Source: Isoperla grammatica (taxonomy: Eukaryota > Arthropoda > Insecta > Plecoptera > Perlodidae). From it: a stretch of DNA of 64,000 bases. Shown here piece by piece: positions 23,997-36,046 of this stretch (within the stretch, counting starts at the first letter, position 1; every line of letters starts with the position of its first letter). Position numbers and translations under genes: made by a program. The stretch lies in contig OX246741.1 in NCBI GenBank assembly GCA_945910005.1, positions 36,503,331 to 36,567,330 of the forward strand, given 5' to 3'. The notes beneath the pieces were generated by a model, which did no database searches, was not told the DNA's origin, and saw only the letters and a program-made list of their open reading frames with translations.

Positions 23997-24835
23997 CATT
24001 TGATCGCTGCAGGATGCTGTTGTACTGGCAAGGTGAGTGAGATTAAAGCTCCAATGCCTGTGGACCAGAATGTCGAAGGCAATGCGTTTGATTGCTGCAG
24101 GATGCTGTTGTACTGGCAAGGTGAGTGAGATTGAAGCTCTAATGTCTGTGGACCAGAATGTCGAAGGCAATGCGTTTGATCGCTGCAGGATGCTGTTGTA
24201 CTGGCAAGGTGAGTAAGATTGAAGCTCCAATGCCTGTGGACCAGAATGTCGAAGGCAGTGCGTTTGATCGCTGCAGGATGCTGTTGTACTGGCAAGGTGA
24301 GTAAGATTGAAGCTCCAATGTCTGTGAACCAGAATGTCGAAGGCAATGCGTTTGATCGCTGCAGGATGCTGTTGTACTGGCAAGGTGAGTAAGATTGAAG
24401 CTCCAATGCCTGTGGACCAGAATGTCGAAGGCAATGCGTTTGATCTCTGCAGGATGCTGTTGTACTGGCAAGGTGAGTGAGATTGAAGCTCCAATGTCTG
24501 TGGACCAGAATGTCGAAGGCAATGCGTTTGATCGCTGCAGGATGCTGTTGTACTGGCAAGGTGAATAAGATTGAAGCTCCAATGCCTGTGGACCAGAATG
24601 TCGAAGGCAATGCGTTTGATCGCTGCAGGATGCTGTTGTACTGGCAAGGTGAGTGAGATTGAAGCTCCAATGTCTGTGGACCAGAATGTCGAAGGCAATG
24701 CGTTTGATCGCTGCAGGATGCTGTTGTACTGGCAAGGTGAATAAGATTGAAGCTCCAATGCCTGTGGACCAGAATGTCGAAGGCAATGCGTTTGATCGCT
24801 GCAGGATGCTGTTGTACTGGCATGGTGAGTGAGTG
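23997..24835 (+). repeat. 88-bp array of the exon 1 segment, block 2 (about 9.5 units)
   Basis: It continues the same 88-bp unit after the LTR-like insertion. The last unit (ATG at 24758) ends CTGGCATG before GTGAGTGAGTGAG, changing the final Gln codon of exon 1 to His. Since this is the copy nearest exon 2, it could itself act as exon 1, with the same phase. Confidence 0.95.
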
Positions 24836-25690
24836 AGCTACTTCTAGTGGTAAATATGAGGTCAAGTCTTGCATATCACATTGACCATCGTAATACGTAT
24901 ACACGACTGACTCCATAAAACAACAACGTTTGTATTCACATACCAAACTCAGATCCTTATACACTGCCCCCTTCCATGCGCGATAATGCAAAGAAAATCA
25001 ACACATCTTTCGCAATCAAATGTTAATTTGAACAACGGAAATATTTATTGGAACGAAGAAACATTCATAACAGAATTAAATTCTTGCCGTTTATTTTCAC
25101 ACATTCGTAAATACAGTCTTCCTCTAATAGAGTACACAAGCCTAATTAGCCACGCCCACCGTTGCAGCAGTCGATAGAGAAGTTCTCCCCCCAAAGTTAA
25201 CATTTCTTTATCGGCTTTGGTTTCAGATAACCAGCGATGGTCTTAAATTATCCTTCATAGACCCGTTTCAATTAGGTGGTAGAAACTAGAGAAATTTGGT
25301 ACTATTGGACTGTGCTATATCGTTATAGCAAGAGAATACTTACTTTGGGCCATCTGAGGCAGTGGAACCAACCTCGATGTCGCATGGACGTGGAATTGTT
25401 AGGCTTGGTTATTACTAATTATGGTTTAGAGCTATACTATTAGACAAACACATCACTCATTTGAATAGTGGAGAACACGTGGAACTTTGTTGCAATTCCC
25501 CATTGGAACGAGAACAGTCATTAGCCCATGTTTCAACCTAACACGAATAAGAGCGTCTATGCTAATTGCTCTCAAATCCGATGAACTATATTTTCACCTG
25601 TTTTCGTTTTCGGTTATATTTTATTCCAAATATCGTTTTGTGGTATCTTGAACCAAAACCAATGAACAACACTTCCTACTAAGCATCTTT
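24836..25690. other. Receptor intron 1, unassigned sequence
   Basis: No repeat or exon is recognised in this stretch. Confidence 0.5.
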
Positions 25691-25698
25691 GTGACAAC

Positions 25699-26297
25699 CA
25701 GGGGTCGAAATTAACGTTTTTGGCCACTAGCCCTCCGGGCTAGTTGCATCAATAGTTCTCTAGCCCGAGACCATTTTTACTAGCCCGTAATGAAATAGAT
25801 TATATTGATGTAAAACGATCATTATTCATACATGAAAGTTTTGAGTCACAACTCACAATATTCGAAAGGTTTGGCGGGTTTTTATGGGGGACTAGGGAGT
25901 GAGTGGGAACTATTGTTTACCATAATAAACCTGTTGGCCTAAATGAAAAGGTTTTTATTTTTTGTATGTTCTACTGTAAATGGAAAATAATATGATTATA
26001 TGATATTAAAAAAGATGTATTGTGACTTAGCGTGAGATATATACTGCTGTAGTCTGTATCAATCTGTAAACACATGAAAATTACTATATATTTTTACTTG
26101 AATACACACCTCTGGCCCCCACACAAGTACTGGAAACTCGCAAGGTGATCGGCGCGAAATATTATGATTTTTTGAACGGCAATTGTAAGCTCTGGAAAAC
26201 GTACTCGCCCGTCGGGCTAGTGAAATAAGATTTTTACTGGCCCGAGCAAAGTTTTACCAGCCTCGGGCGAGCGGGCGAGCGTTAATTTCGACCCCTG
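25699..26297. mobile_element. hAT-type MITE in receptor intron 1
   Basis: The inverted ends CAGGGGTCGAAATTAACG are matched at the right end. A perfect 8-bp duplication GTGACAAC flanks it (25691-25698 and 26298-26305). Internal CTAGCCCG/CGGGCTAG words extend the inverted repeat. There is no transposase. Confidence 0.92.
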
Positions 26298-26436
26298 GTG
26301 ACAACATTCTATAGAACCTGTAGACAGCTGCCAATCCGCAGATATCTGCTAGTTACTCGAGGATATCCGCACTACATTACGGACTGTGGGTAAAAATACA
26401 CATGTTTGACATGTTTTGCTATATCTTTGCTTGCAG

Positions 26437-26937
26437 GTTTCTGGGAGGATGAAGCCGAGCCCAGCCTTGAGTTGTACCTCAAGTACTCCAGCCCCTGGTT
26501 TGCTCACCTGCTCGTCAAGCACCGCTCTCTCCGTCTGGCCCTGGGATCATTCCGCCGAGTCAACCCTTGGTTCATAATGGTCACCCTGTCCATTCAGGTG
26601 TTCTTTCTGTTACCGAAGTCAATGTACGAGCGAAGAAGTAACATTGGCAGTGCCGTTATAATGTTCTCTCTCATCATCGTGCATTTGGCCTTCTTGGTGC
26701 TGGCGTGCGTTGTTTTCTGGAAGCGTAAAGCAATAAACAGTCTCTTTGCACAGATGGATGTGATGCTGGGCCAGAACAGTTGGACAACAAAGAGCAGAGG
26801 GAAATGTACCATAAAACGCGTAGGTTTTGTAACAAACTTATACCACACATCCTGCTGCCAACAGTGGTTATACAGAGCATCGCACTTACTTTGCAATACA
26901 GTTTCCAGTCATTACCACAAAGAAAATTTATTTTCTG
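26437..26937 (+). pseudogene. Odorant receptor exon 2, frameshifted
   Basis: Acceptor CTTTGCTTGCAG precedes 26437; donor GTAGGT follows 26937. The first part encodes FWEDEAEPSLELYLK, a first membrane segment (WFIMVTLSIQVFFLLP), a second (VIMFSLIIVHLAFLVLACVV) and the FWKRK...LF.QMD motif. Reading must then shift by one base between about 26750 and 26776. The other frame continues QLDNKEQREMYHKTRRF and a third hydrophobic segment (LLPTVVIQSIALTL), closing at FIFW with a split Trp codon. The unshifted frame runs out of family-like sequence. A single missing base, real or from assembly, explains it. Confidence 0.8.
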
Positions 26938-27032
26938 GTAGGTGAAAACGGGAGTTTAATGGTAAGCTCTTTAATACTAGCCTTGAATGTACGTTACACT
27001 ATGAATGAACTATTATGTATCTTATGTTCCAG

Positions 27033-27225
27033 GGTTTGGTATCCTTGGAACGCAACTTTATCGCCTGTTTTTGAATTAACTCTGCTTTTTCGATGGACGC
27101 AGTCAATATCTGTGAATCTATTTGGATTTACAACAATAGCAATTGGCATTATAGTTGGGCGACTGGGTAAGACGAATTTTAGAATTCTCAACAACAAACT
27201 CGAAAATATCCGAGCTATTTCAATA
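27033..27225 (+). CDS. Odorant receptor exon 3 (WYPWN to segment 4)
   Basis: The acceptor TTATGTTCCAG leads into one base finishing Trp, then VWYPWN and a segment ending FGFTTIAIGIIVGRLG. A GTAAGA donor follows 27166, but the frame continues with FRILNNKLENIRAIS, which resembles the receptor's segment 4 end and loop, up to the TA at 27226. There a TAG stop arises at the transposon junction. Either the exon ends at 27166 or it runs to the insertion site. The first choice gives a canonical donor; the second keeps family-like residues. Confidence 0.65.
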
Positions 27226-27227
27226 TA

Positions 27228-29483
27228 GACCTTGGGCCAGCTATAACCCCCCCTCCCCCCCCCCGGTGCGGAAGGTCTGAAAGTGGTTTTGAGTACTTTG
27301 ACATATTGACTTTCGATTTTCACTTGTTAGCCAACATGGTTTTGGTGGGTGCACCCACCAGGGGTGTCCAAATGTGGTACTGTGAAAACCATAAAAATAT
27401 TGATTGAGGTATGTTGCCAGTTCAAACAATCAACTATTTTTATAAGGATGTACTCTTTTATACGTAAGCTACTAAATAATACGATTTGTTGATTTTCAGG
27501 GTTACACAAACTAGTTATCTATTCATGTTTTGTTTTTATTTCGAGCAAAAAATCTATATAGTTTGGCCGCTTTGTAACGCCCCACCTCTCAAATAATGGA
27601 AGGTCTAAAAGTGGTTTCGATTACTATTATATATGTACTTTTGATTTTCACTTGTTAGCCAACATGGTTTGGCGGATGCACCTACCAGGGTTGTCCAAAT
27701 GTGCCACCATACAAATCGATATTAATATTATATGCAATTCTTGAGAATAAATCAAAATAGTTGTAAGTATATAACCTCAAGCACCTCAAATGCTTGATAA
27801 CATGAATTTTTTATTTTTCAGGGGTGAGAAAAACATTCTATGTACATTTTATGTGAATTTTTTAGGTTAAAATGTATCATGTTTGCCCTATCTGTAACCC
27901 CCCACCCCTCCAATATTGGAAGGTCTGAAAGTGTTTTTGTATACTTTGATACACGACCTTTTGATTTTTACTTGTTAGCCAAGATGGTTTTTAGTGAGTG
28001 CACTTACCAGGGCTATCCAAAATGTCGAAATAGTGAGCAATATTTATGATAATTGTGATTTTGACAATAAAATGAACATTTTTGGAATTAGGTTACCTTT
28101 AACACATTGAAATTGTTAATTATACATTTACCCATTTAAATGGTCGCACAACACAATATATAATTCATAAAATTTAATAATTTATACATTTTATGTGTTA
28201 ACTTTGAGCATAATATGTATAGGGTTTACCCCATTTGTAACCCCCCTTCCCCATATGCCGGAAAGTTTAGAACTATTTTTAGATACTTTGGTACACTGTC
28301 TTTCGATTTTAGCTTGTTAGCCAACATAGTTTTGGTGGATGCACCCACCAGGGGTAGCCAAACATGGCAAAATAAGGAGCAATATTGATGTTAATTGCGA
28401 ATCTGTACAGTAAATTAACAATTCTGGACGTATATATTCTTTAACATTCAAAATACTTAATTAAATACATTTTTTCATTTAAGGGGTGCACAAAACTTTC
28501 CATATACATTTTTTGGTTTACTCAGAGTAGATAGTATATAGTTTTGCCAGTCTATGACCTCCCATATTACCCACATTGTGGAAGATGATGGAAGCGGGTT
28601 TGAGTACTTGAATAGATTGTCTTCGCATTTTTACTCAATATACAACATGGTTTTAGCGGATGCACCCACCAGGGGTGTCAAAATGTGGCATCTCAAATGT
28701 ATATACATAAATATTAATTGCGTTTCTTGAGCGTTTATGTAAGTATGTTTGTTATTTTGTGACTTTTGACTGTTCCACCAACTAAGTGACATGCATTTGT
28801 GTTATAAAAGCTGCACAATCCTTAAATAGACGTGTTTCTTTTTTAACGACGTTAATTAAAAAAAAAAAAAAAAAATTAAAACAATAACCTAAAATGGATA
28901 TTATTCTATGGAAATCACATATAACAAACAACGTTAATACACTAATATATATTTCAAAGCTACAAAGAAAAAAAATTGAAACTTCTCACCTTTATTAGCT
29001 AATAGTGCAAAAAATAGCGATCGAAGGTGGATTTTGACGTTTAAAGCGTGATTTCCTCTGAAAATGTATGATTGACATGTATAATAAATTACTTATTCGT
29101 AATGTGCTCATCAAGACCTTTCATTAGAGTGGTCGCAAACGACATTTGTGACTAAAGATTTTCATGATATCTAAAAAGACACAGGGTGATATCTCCGAAG
29201 ATAATGACCAATCGGGTCTCAAACAATTTTTAGAAATAAGACAATAATATACATAGTTATAACCTCACGTAAAACTAACTACTTTCTTACTACAAGACTC
29301 ACAATTAATATTTGTACTATTTGGACCAAAATTTGTGGACACCCCTGGTTGGCTGTTCCACCAAAGTTGTGTTGGCTAACAAGTGAAAATCAAAATGTAA
29401 TATTAAGAGGTACACAAAATCTTTTTCAAACCTTCCGCACCGGGGGGGGGGGGGGGAGGGTTTCTATTAGCTGGCCCATGGTC
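27228..29483. mobile_element. TA-flanked inverted-repeat element with internal repeats
   Basis: The inverted ends GACCTTGGGCCAGCTA / TAGCTGGCCCATGGTC are flanked by TA on both sides (27226-27227 and 29484-29485), a Tc1/mariner-style target. Just inside both ends is a C- or G-rich tract and GGTGCGGAAGGT. The interior holds about five degenerate direct repeats of roughly 325 bp, each with GGAAGGTCTGAAAGTG, CACTTGTTAGCCAACATGGT and GCACCCACCAGGGGTGTCC (starting near 27260, 27595, 27910, 28250, 28570), and an inverted copy at 29335-29435. No transposase is seen. It lies exactly at the end of the receptor's exon 3 reading frame. Confidence 0.8.
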
Positions 29484-29485
29484 TA

Positions 29486-30000
29486 ATAAAGAGAATAAAG
29501 GCAAGGAAGCTGAAGGGGTATGTTCGTCTGGCAAAGGACACGATTGTGACCATCGAACTCGAACACAGTCAACAGGTTGATATGTCTGGCCCGGCACTGC
29601 GAGGTGGTCAGCTCAGAGCTACACCAGCTGCACTCAGTGATAGCAAGGTTGATGACGTGGCATTGGTGAGCACTCTGTATGAAGCAGGAGATGTTGGCTC
29701 TAGCTCTGGAAGAGATCAAACAAAAGTAGATGGTGTATTGCAAGTTGGTCAGCACAGAGGTAGACCAGCAAGAGGTGTCCATGCAAGAAGGGTTAATAAC
29801 TTGGCATTGCTTCGACCACTGTATAATGCAGGCGATGCTGGTTATAGCTCTGGAAGGGATCAAATGCCTATAGAGGATGTTTCTCAAGACTGTCATGGTG
29901 CAGTAGTGAATGAGTTAGAAGGAGTAACTGCTGCAGAACTACATCAGGAAATGGAGGATGCTCTAGCCGAGGCTATTCAACTCCACGTGAAACTCATCAG
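29486..30000 (+). CDS. Odorant receptor exon 4, enlarged intracellular loop
   Basis: The frame stays open from 29486 to the GTAATG donor at 30001 and ends AIQLHVKLI plus two bases that complete Arg with exon 5. That end matches the H-x-x-(L/I)-(L/I)-R segment before membrane segment 5. The preceding 140 residues are unusual for the family, where this loop is short. They include two related copies of about 47 residues, ending YEAGDVGSSSGRDQ and YNAGDAGYSSGRDQ. No acceptor of good quality was found, so the 5' boundary is open. The extra block may be coding, or part of a repeat captured in the exon. Confidence 0.5.
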
Positions 30001-30631
30001 GTAATGAAGTGAAGTGATTGTAATAGCGCATCTTGTTCGTCCCATGTCCTCCAATCGGTCCATCACTTGCAGTTGTGCACTTCGTTTCGAAATGATCAAT
30101 TAATAAGGGCGTGACTGGTGTTAAACATTTCTCGTTAGAGTGTCTTCATACTCTCAAGGCTGGCGGAATAGGATTTAGCTCAAAACGATAGAGCAGAACG
30201 TACAGGTGGTATGGCAACAAATATTTTAATCATTTTTAATATTTTAATATTTTATACCGTTATTATTGGTAATGTAAAATAATTACAAATTAATTACTAA
30301 TTAGCCGATAACGACGAAAAATATTTTAAGCTTTTAGAATCCATTTTTTTAGTGGTCACGAAACCACAATGCGTACATTTATAACTTTTTTAATAGTGTA
30401 CATAGCGTTTTCAAGATGTTACTAGAAAACCCGTTAATATCGGCCGTTTTTATTCACCCTGCTGATAGCGGTACGGAGTGTGTGAGACCATCTTACCGAC
30501 AACTACTTCTAAAAATGACCATTTACTACGGCAAAGATTGAAAGTGGAACTATAACGATCATGTTCCCCCCCCCCCCCCTGTTTCCCTCAGTTCCTACGC
30601 CACTGATCATTGACGTATTTGATATTTGCAG

Positions 30632-30728
30632 ATACATGGTCTTATTCGAGGAGATGGCTGATCCGATGGGGATATTTTTTCTCGGAGTAAATTCTCTGAC
30701 GTTGGGAGTCACAGCTCTGACTAGAAAG
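30632..30728 (+). CDS. Odorant receptor exon 5 (membrane segment 5)
   Basis: The acceptor GATATTTGCAG precedes 30632 and a GTACGT donor follows 30728. It encodes YMVLFEEMADPMGIFFLGV and a segment ending TALTRK. The E...M..P....F..V pattern corresponds to the start of membrane segment 5 in odorant receptors. It starts one base into a codon and ends on a codon boundary. Confidence 0.8.
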
Positions 30729-31610
30729 GTACGTTGTATTACAGTATATGCTAAGCAGCCCTTGGACGTTGAACATACGTGAATATATGGATTAAGACCA
30801 CCAAAGTTAGTAAAAATACTTTTTGAATTTTTTTTTAACATTCTTCTTTCTAAAAAGTTCGTAAACTGTTCGTAATGATCCAGGCCATTTTGGATTTGAC
30901 CTCGGACAAATTGCAACATTAGTGTTTTTGGTATCATTTTCTTCAGAAAAACATCCTCTTTAAAATAGTCAAAAACCGCAAAAATCCGACGACTAGGATT
31001 TTTTTTATGGAGCTTTAATTAAAATTATAATCATGATTACACTTCAAAATTTTAAATGTACCCAAACTAGTCGAGTTTGGATTCAAATGAATGCTTATTG
31101 CTGCAGGGTGACATTTATGATGATTATCGAATTTATTTTATAACACAGGAGTCACAAGAGGTCATTAATAAGTTACAACTTATTACTAAGATCCTACTAC
31201 GAATACATTTAAAATTGTTAAATTAAGGTAACGGTGTATCAATAAAAAAAGTTTTTGTCCGTATTATTAATGATTCCCTCCTTTCACGATAGGTAGATAA
31301 AGTCGTGGACAAGAAGAGATTCGTCCCAGGTACTAGCGAACCTCTACCCCCACTACCGAACCAACCCCAGACTGAGCGCACGCCGGCAGCCGCTCGAGAA
31401 TAGAAAAAAAGGTCTCGTGCCGAACAATACCCTTTTGTTTCAAACACTTTATACAACGAAATATTTCAATTCATATCGATGTTCAAAAATATGTAATCTA
31501 ATCGCTATTCTGATCATGTACCTTTTTGAGTTTTTTCTGTATCTTTATTTTAAGTTATTTCATTAGTGCTTGGAATTATAAAAGATTAGTGGCTTAAAAT
31601 CTGTTTGCAA
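30729..31610. repeat. Receptor intron 5 part; left arm of an inverted repeat pair
   Basis: About 30855-31180 matches 35335-35680 in inverse orientation (shared AATGATACCAAAAACACTAA read on opposite strands, and AAAATCCGACGACTAGGATT). No coding sequence is seen. Confidence 0.65.
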
Positions 31611-31616
31611 GCAACA

Positions 31617-32275
<659 letters not shown>

Positions 32276-33950
32276 TACTGTTGTTGTTATTGTTGTTTTT
32301 GTAATTTTATATTTTAGTTTATAAATTTGTCATTACCCACTAACTTTATGCGATACTTATAAATGACACAATAATGTATTCTTCGTTTATTTCACTTTAA
32401 AATACAGCTAGAGAAAAAAGTAAAAAAGTTTTATGATTAGCGTAACAAGAATATTCAAGACTTGCCATGCTCATAATGGGTTTGTAAAAAAAAAGAAATA
32501 AAATGAAAGTTTCAAGTACTGATGGTCACTTTTCTTGGCGAGAGATAATTAGGGTCGACCCTTCGAGAAAGACCCTGAGGTCCGGTCGCCGCTATTGTCA
32601 AGCGGGTGGCTTTAGTCGCCATCTGTTCAAGCGGAGACGAGTGGGGGTAAAAGAGGGGTAAAATTTCCCCTCATTTGGACTAATCTTTTGCTGTCCTCGA
32701 CCGTAGATAGATAGATATTATTATTCCCCACAATAAACTGTACATGACATCATTAAAATATTAATTAATAAAGTTACAATATTTGACAAGTTTGTGTACC
32801 ACCGGGCATTTGGGAAAACGTCAGTTCAGTAACAATACAAATCTTAAAAATAAAAATGATATAAATGATAAAAGCACACATATATAAAACAAAACTGGAG
32901 AGTTTCAGACAAAGAACATATGGTGTCAAAAAAGGAAAAAGAAAAAATATGGCACTATACTACTAGACCTAAAAGTATAAGGACACATTAATATTTCAGA
33001 ATATGTTTTCATAAAGCTATTTTTCAGAATAGTTTAATTAATTTGTATTTGAATACAACGATCTAATATCAACTTGCATGTCAGAGTTACAGGTCCATAT
33101 CGGTAAATGGTAAACGGCAGGTAAAATGTTAAATAACAGTAAGTGTAATGGTAAAGCAGATTCCATTACATTCCTCAGGCAAACAAGCACACCTCTTTGA
33201 GTGGCAATCAGTTTTACAACAACTTTTAGAAGATTATCTGGAGCTGGTGCTAGTCACACAAGTATAATTTTCCCTTCTTTATAACCCATATAATTATATT
33301 GAATGGGACTCAGGTCTACTCCTTTCCACGCATTTATTTGATTGTACACGCTTACGCTGTGGTACCTATTTAACAGCTCCTGAAGTTGGTGGACGCGGTT
33401 CAGCCCTAACAAACGTGTTCCTGACGCAGTCTCCCGTAAACCATCGGTAGCGAAGATTTTCAAGGTTTTCAGTTTTATTTCCGCCATGCATGCTTACCAC
33501 TGCCTTCGTCCCCCCTAGGGTTGGCTACATAGCTCATACATAAAACAGATTAAATACCATCTTCTTCAGCTTTGGTTGCTAATAAACCTTTGAAACAAAA
33601 CCCGAGGATCAATTTAGATTACGTCGTCACCGATCTTCATGCGAACCATATCCAAAAAGTATTTCCTTTTAAAAGTGACCTGACACATTTTCTCCTGTCA
33701 AGTCTGTCAATCAAGTATGGGCCACTGTGTACGAACACTGTTACTTTCGTCCACGTTGACACTAACATCTGCTACTTGGCCCGTTTTTAAGCTTCACAGG
33801 GATACGTTTCTTGGAATGGATCCATGTCATTAAAGAAACAAAGGATTGTTATGTTATCTGTTCGTCTCTTTCTTTCTCTCATTCGATGAGTCAATGTGTT
33901 GCTCACTTGTCTTATATGATATCCGAGTGGTTTCTTACATATTTCTGTTT
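32276..33950. other. Receptor intron, mostly unassigned
   Basis: A GATA microsatellite and AATAAA-rich stretch near 32705-32760 suggest a LINE 3' end on the minus strand. A 77-codon open frame on minus (33254-33487, starting MAEIKLKTLKIFATDGLRE) has no recognised domain and weak support. Confidence 0.35.
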
Positions 33951-33959
33951 ACATCGGTG

Positions 33960-34260
33960 CATTTAAGCATTTTACCTACCAAGGGACTGTTACCTTATCG
34001 GGGCAGGCAGATGTGTGTGCTTTGTTAATCCCGAGACCTATACCGGCGAAAGCATATGCTTCTGGTAGGACCACCCTTGCCGAACAGATCGAGGAGGAGA
34101 AGCCAGACGAAATATAGTCCACAGCCTCCCTTTTTCTCATCGCCCTCCTACTGCCCCTTTCCTCCACATCTTCCTCTCATATTTCACCCACTTGTCGTCT
34201 CGATTAGCCAAGTTGCAAAAATATGGGACGTAAAACCCAAATATCATCATCATTTAGGCA
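33960..34260 (+). repeat. Fragment of an interspersed repeat ending in ATC units
   Basis: The stretch near 33978 (AGGGACTGTTACCTTATCGG) matches 42266 (AGGGACTGCTACCGTATCGT). It continues to a CATCATCATTT end near 34250, as at the 3' end of some LINEs. No ORF is intact. Confidence 0.45.
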
Positions 34261-34312
34261 CAGGTGAGAGAGACTCAAACTGATTGATGAAGATTGATTG
34301 TTGATGTTGAAG

Positions 34313-34597
34313 TCATACCTCGACCTTCTCTAAATTAAAACTCTGTACACTTATAAGATTAACTGAGCGACCTGCGCAGTATCGATCAGATACTTGGATC
34401 ACATGCGAGTCATCCTGAAAGACTTGGCGTCTATCAGGATGATCCTTTTCGAGTTTTTTAATCGCTTGAAGATATAATCGCGTCCTTCTCGTGTAAGCGT
34501 GCCTACTTGCTGCTTCAAGATAAGGAAACATTTCTGAAACGGATTGCAGAAACAGCATCCTGTTTTCCGTCTGTTCAGATTTAATAAACTTTTTCAT
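34313..34597 (-). pseudogene. Fragment of an uncharacterised protein of a mobile family
   Basis: The 94-codon frame starts KKFIKSEQTENRMLFLQSV and holds VSDRYCAGRSVNLIS. It resembles, from memory of family patterns, a widespread arthropod repeat-borne protein with FIKAERTGN-like and RRSDR.WAGL-like words. Both ends are missing. No function can be given. A database search would decide. Confidence 0.4.
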
Positions 34598-35334
34598 TGT
34601 CTACCATGTCCATGAATTGGAACCATTCATTGATGTTTGGGCTTTACATCCATTTGTTTGCAAAAATAGAATAATATGTTACAAGTCCGTTGATTTTGTA
34701 AAGGTTCTTAAAATTTTGGAATGATCTTTTGTATCTACAACAGACGCAGCTCGTTCCAAAAATCCTTCGAATATTACACCCAGCTCGTTGAGATCTACGA
34801 TCGTCAACCTCCATGCTATCTACACTGTGGGTTGATTGTATGGTGGTCTGTTATATTGAATATCTTTGCAAATAAAACACCATTGCGATTTTGACTGATT
34901 TAGCACCAAGATGATCTTATGAAAGTTTACGGTGTTGTAAAACTGATTGCCAGACTCAAAACAGAGCTGTTATTAGTAGGTAATGAATTGCTCGTCTGCC
35001 TGCAAGGAATGCAATGGAATGAGCTATACCAACCAATTCAAATTTACCTCTGTTAACCACAGTGACAGCGATATGAACACGTAACTGGATAAGAGATCGT
35101 TGTAGTTTCAAATTATAATTCATCTAACTAGGCCCTACTCTGGAAAATAGCTTTATGAAAACATATTCTAAAATATTGATATTGATGTGGTTTATACATG
35201 TTTAGGTCATAGGAGGGGTACTTATCGTGAAAGGAGAGAATCATCGATGATATTCAGATAAATACATATTTGAAAATTGATATGCCGTTATATCAATTTC
35301 ATTATTTAAAATATATTTTAAGTAACATCTTAGT

Positions 35335-35680
35335 AATAATTTGTGACTCATTGTTGACCTCTAGTGACCCCTATGTGATAAAAGGAAGTCATTGACCATA
35401 GTAAATGTCAACCTGCACTTGCAAGCATTCATTTGAATCCAAACTCGACTAGTTTCGGTACATTTAAAATTTTGAAGTCTAATTTTAATTAAAATTTTAA
35501 TTAAAGCTCCATATAAAAAATCCTAGTCGTCGGATTTTTGCGGATTTTGACTATGTCAAATAGGATTTTTTCTGAAGAAAATGATACCAAAAACACTAAT
35601 GTTGCAATTTGTCCCAGGTTTGGTCCAATTTTTATGTAAATGGCTTGGATCATAAGACAAATGCTTAAGTAACCTAATTA
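35335..35680. repeat. Right arm of the inverted repeat pair
   Basis: It matches about 30855-31180 on the opposite strand with moderate divergence. The two arms enclose about 4.2 kb including the microsatellite, so they may be two separate insertions. Confidence 0.65.
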
Positions 35681-35737
35681 TTCTAAATCTTTTTGAAAAA
35701 TCATTTAACGCACATATTGTGTTATTTATACTCACAG

Positions 35738-35834
35738 CTTGGTGTTGCGAGTGGAAACATAATCCTTCTCGTCCATCAGTGGATGGATATTCTACTTTAT
35801 CGCCAACAACGACGTCCAACACATCGCGGACCAA
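35738..35834 (+). pseudogene. Odorant receptor exon 6, frameshifted
   Basis: The acceptor TTATACTCACAG and donor GTAAGT (35835) are both good. From the expected phase it reads LGVASGNIILLVHQWMDILL, a membrane segment 6 candidate, but then turns into basic residues and would end in the wrong phase. Shifting one base near 35790 gives FIANNDVQHIADQ and ends on a codon boundary, as exon 7 requires. The 97-bp length is one more than a multiple of three. A 1-bp gain or 2-bp loss is inferred. Confidence 0.65.
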
Positions 35835-36046
35835 GTAAGTAACCAACTGACCAACTATAGGCCTATATAACTTTGTTTGTTGCAAGTGATTTGTGTTAAA
35901 TGCAATTGTTCTTGAATTTTGACAAGCCATACGTATACATCCAGCGCAATAGTTACAAGCCTTGTCCCTGTGACATCGGTAGCGTATCTAGGGCGACCGC
36001 ACACTTCGCGCGGGTCGTGGCTACCGAGAACCATTGCGCATACTTA

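Noticed and set aside
20998..24835. CRISPR array
   Set aside because: Units are contiguous 88-bp copies without unique spacers, in an animal genome.
20893..24991. Many overlapping minus-strand ORFs (up to about 350 codons)
   Set aside because: They arise from the 88-bp repeat read in rotating frames; the sense strand explains the unit as an exon with a donor.
26594..27323. Minus-strand ORFs over receptor exons 2 and 3
   Set aside because: The plus strand has splice sites and family-like sequence; the minus frames do not.
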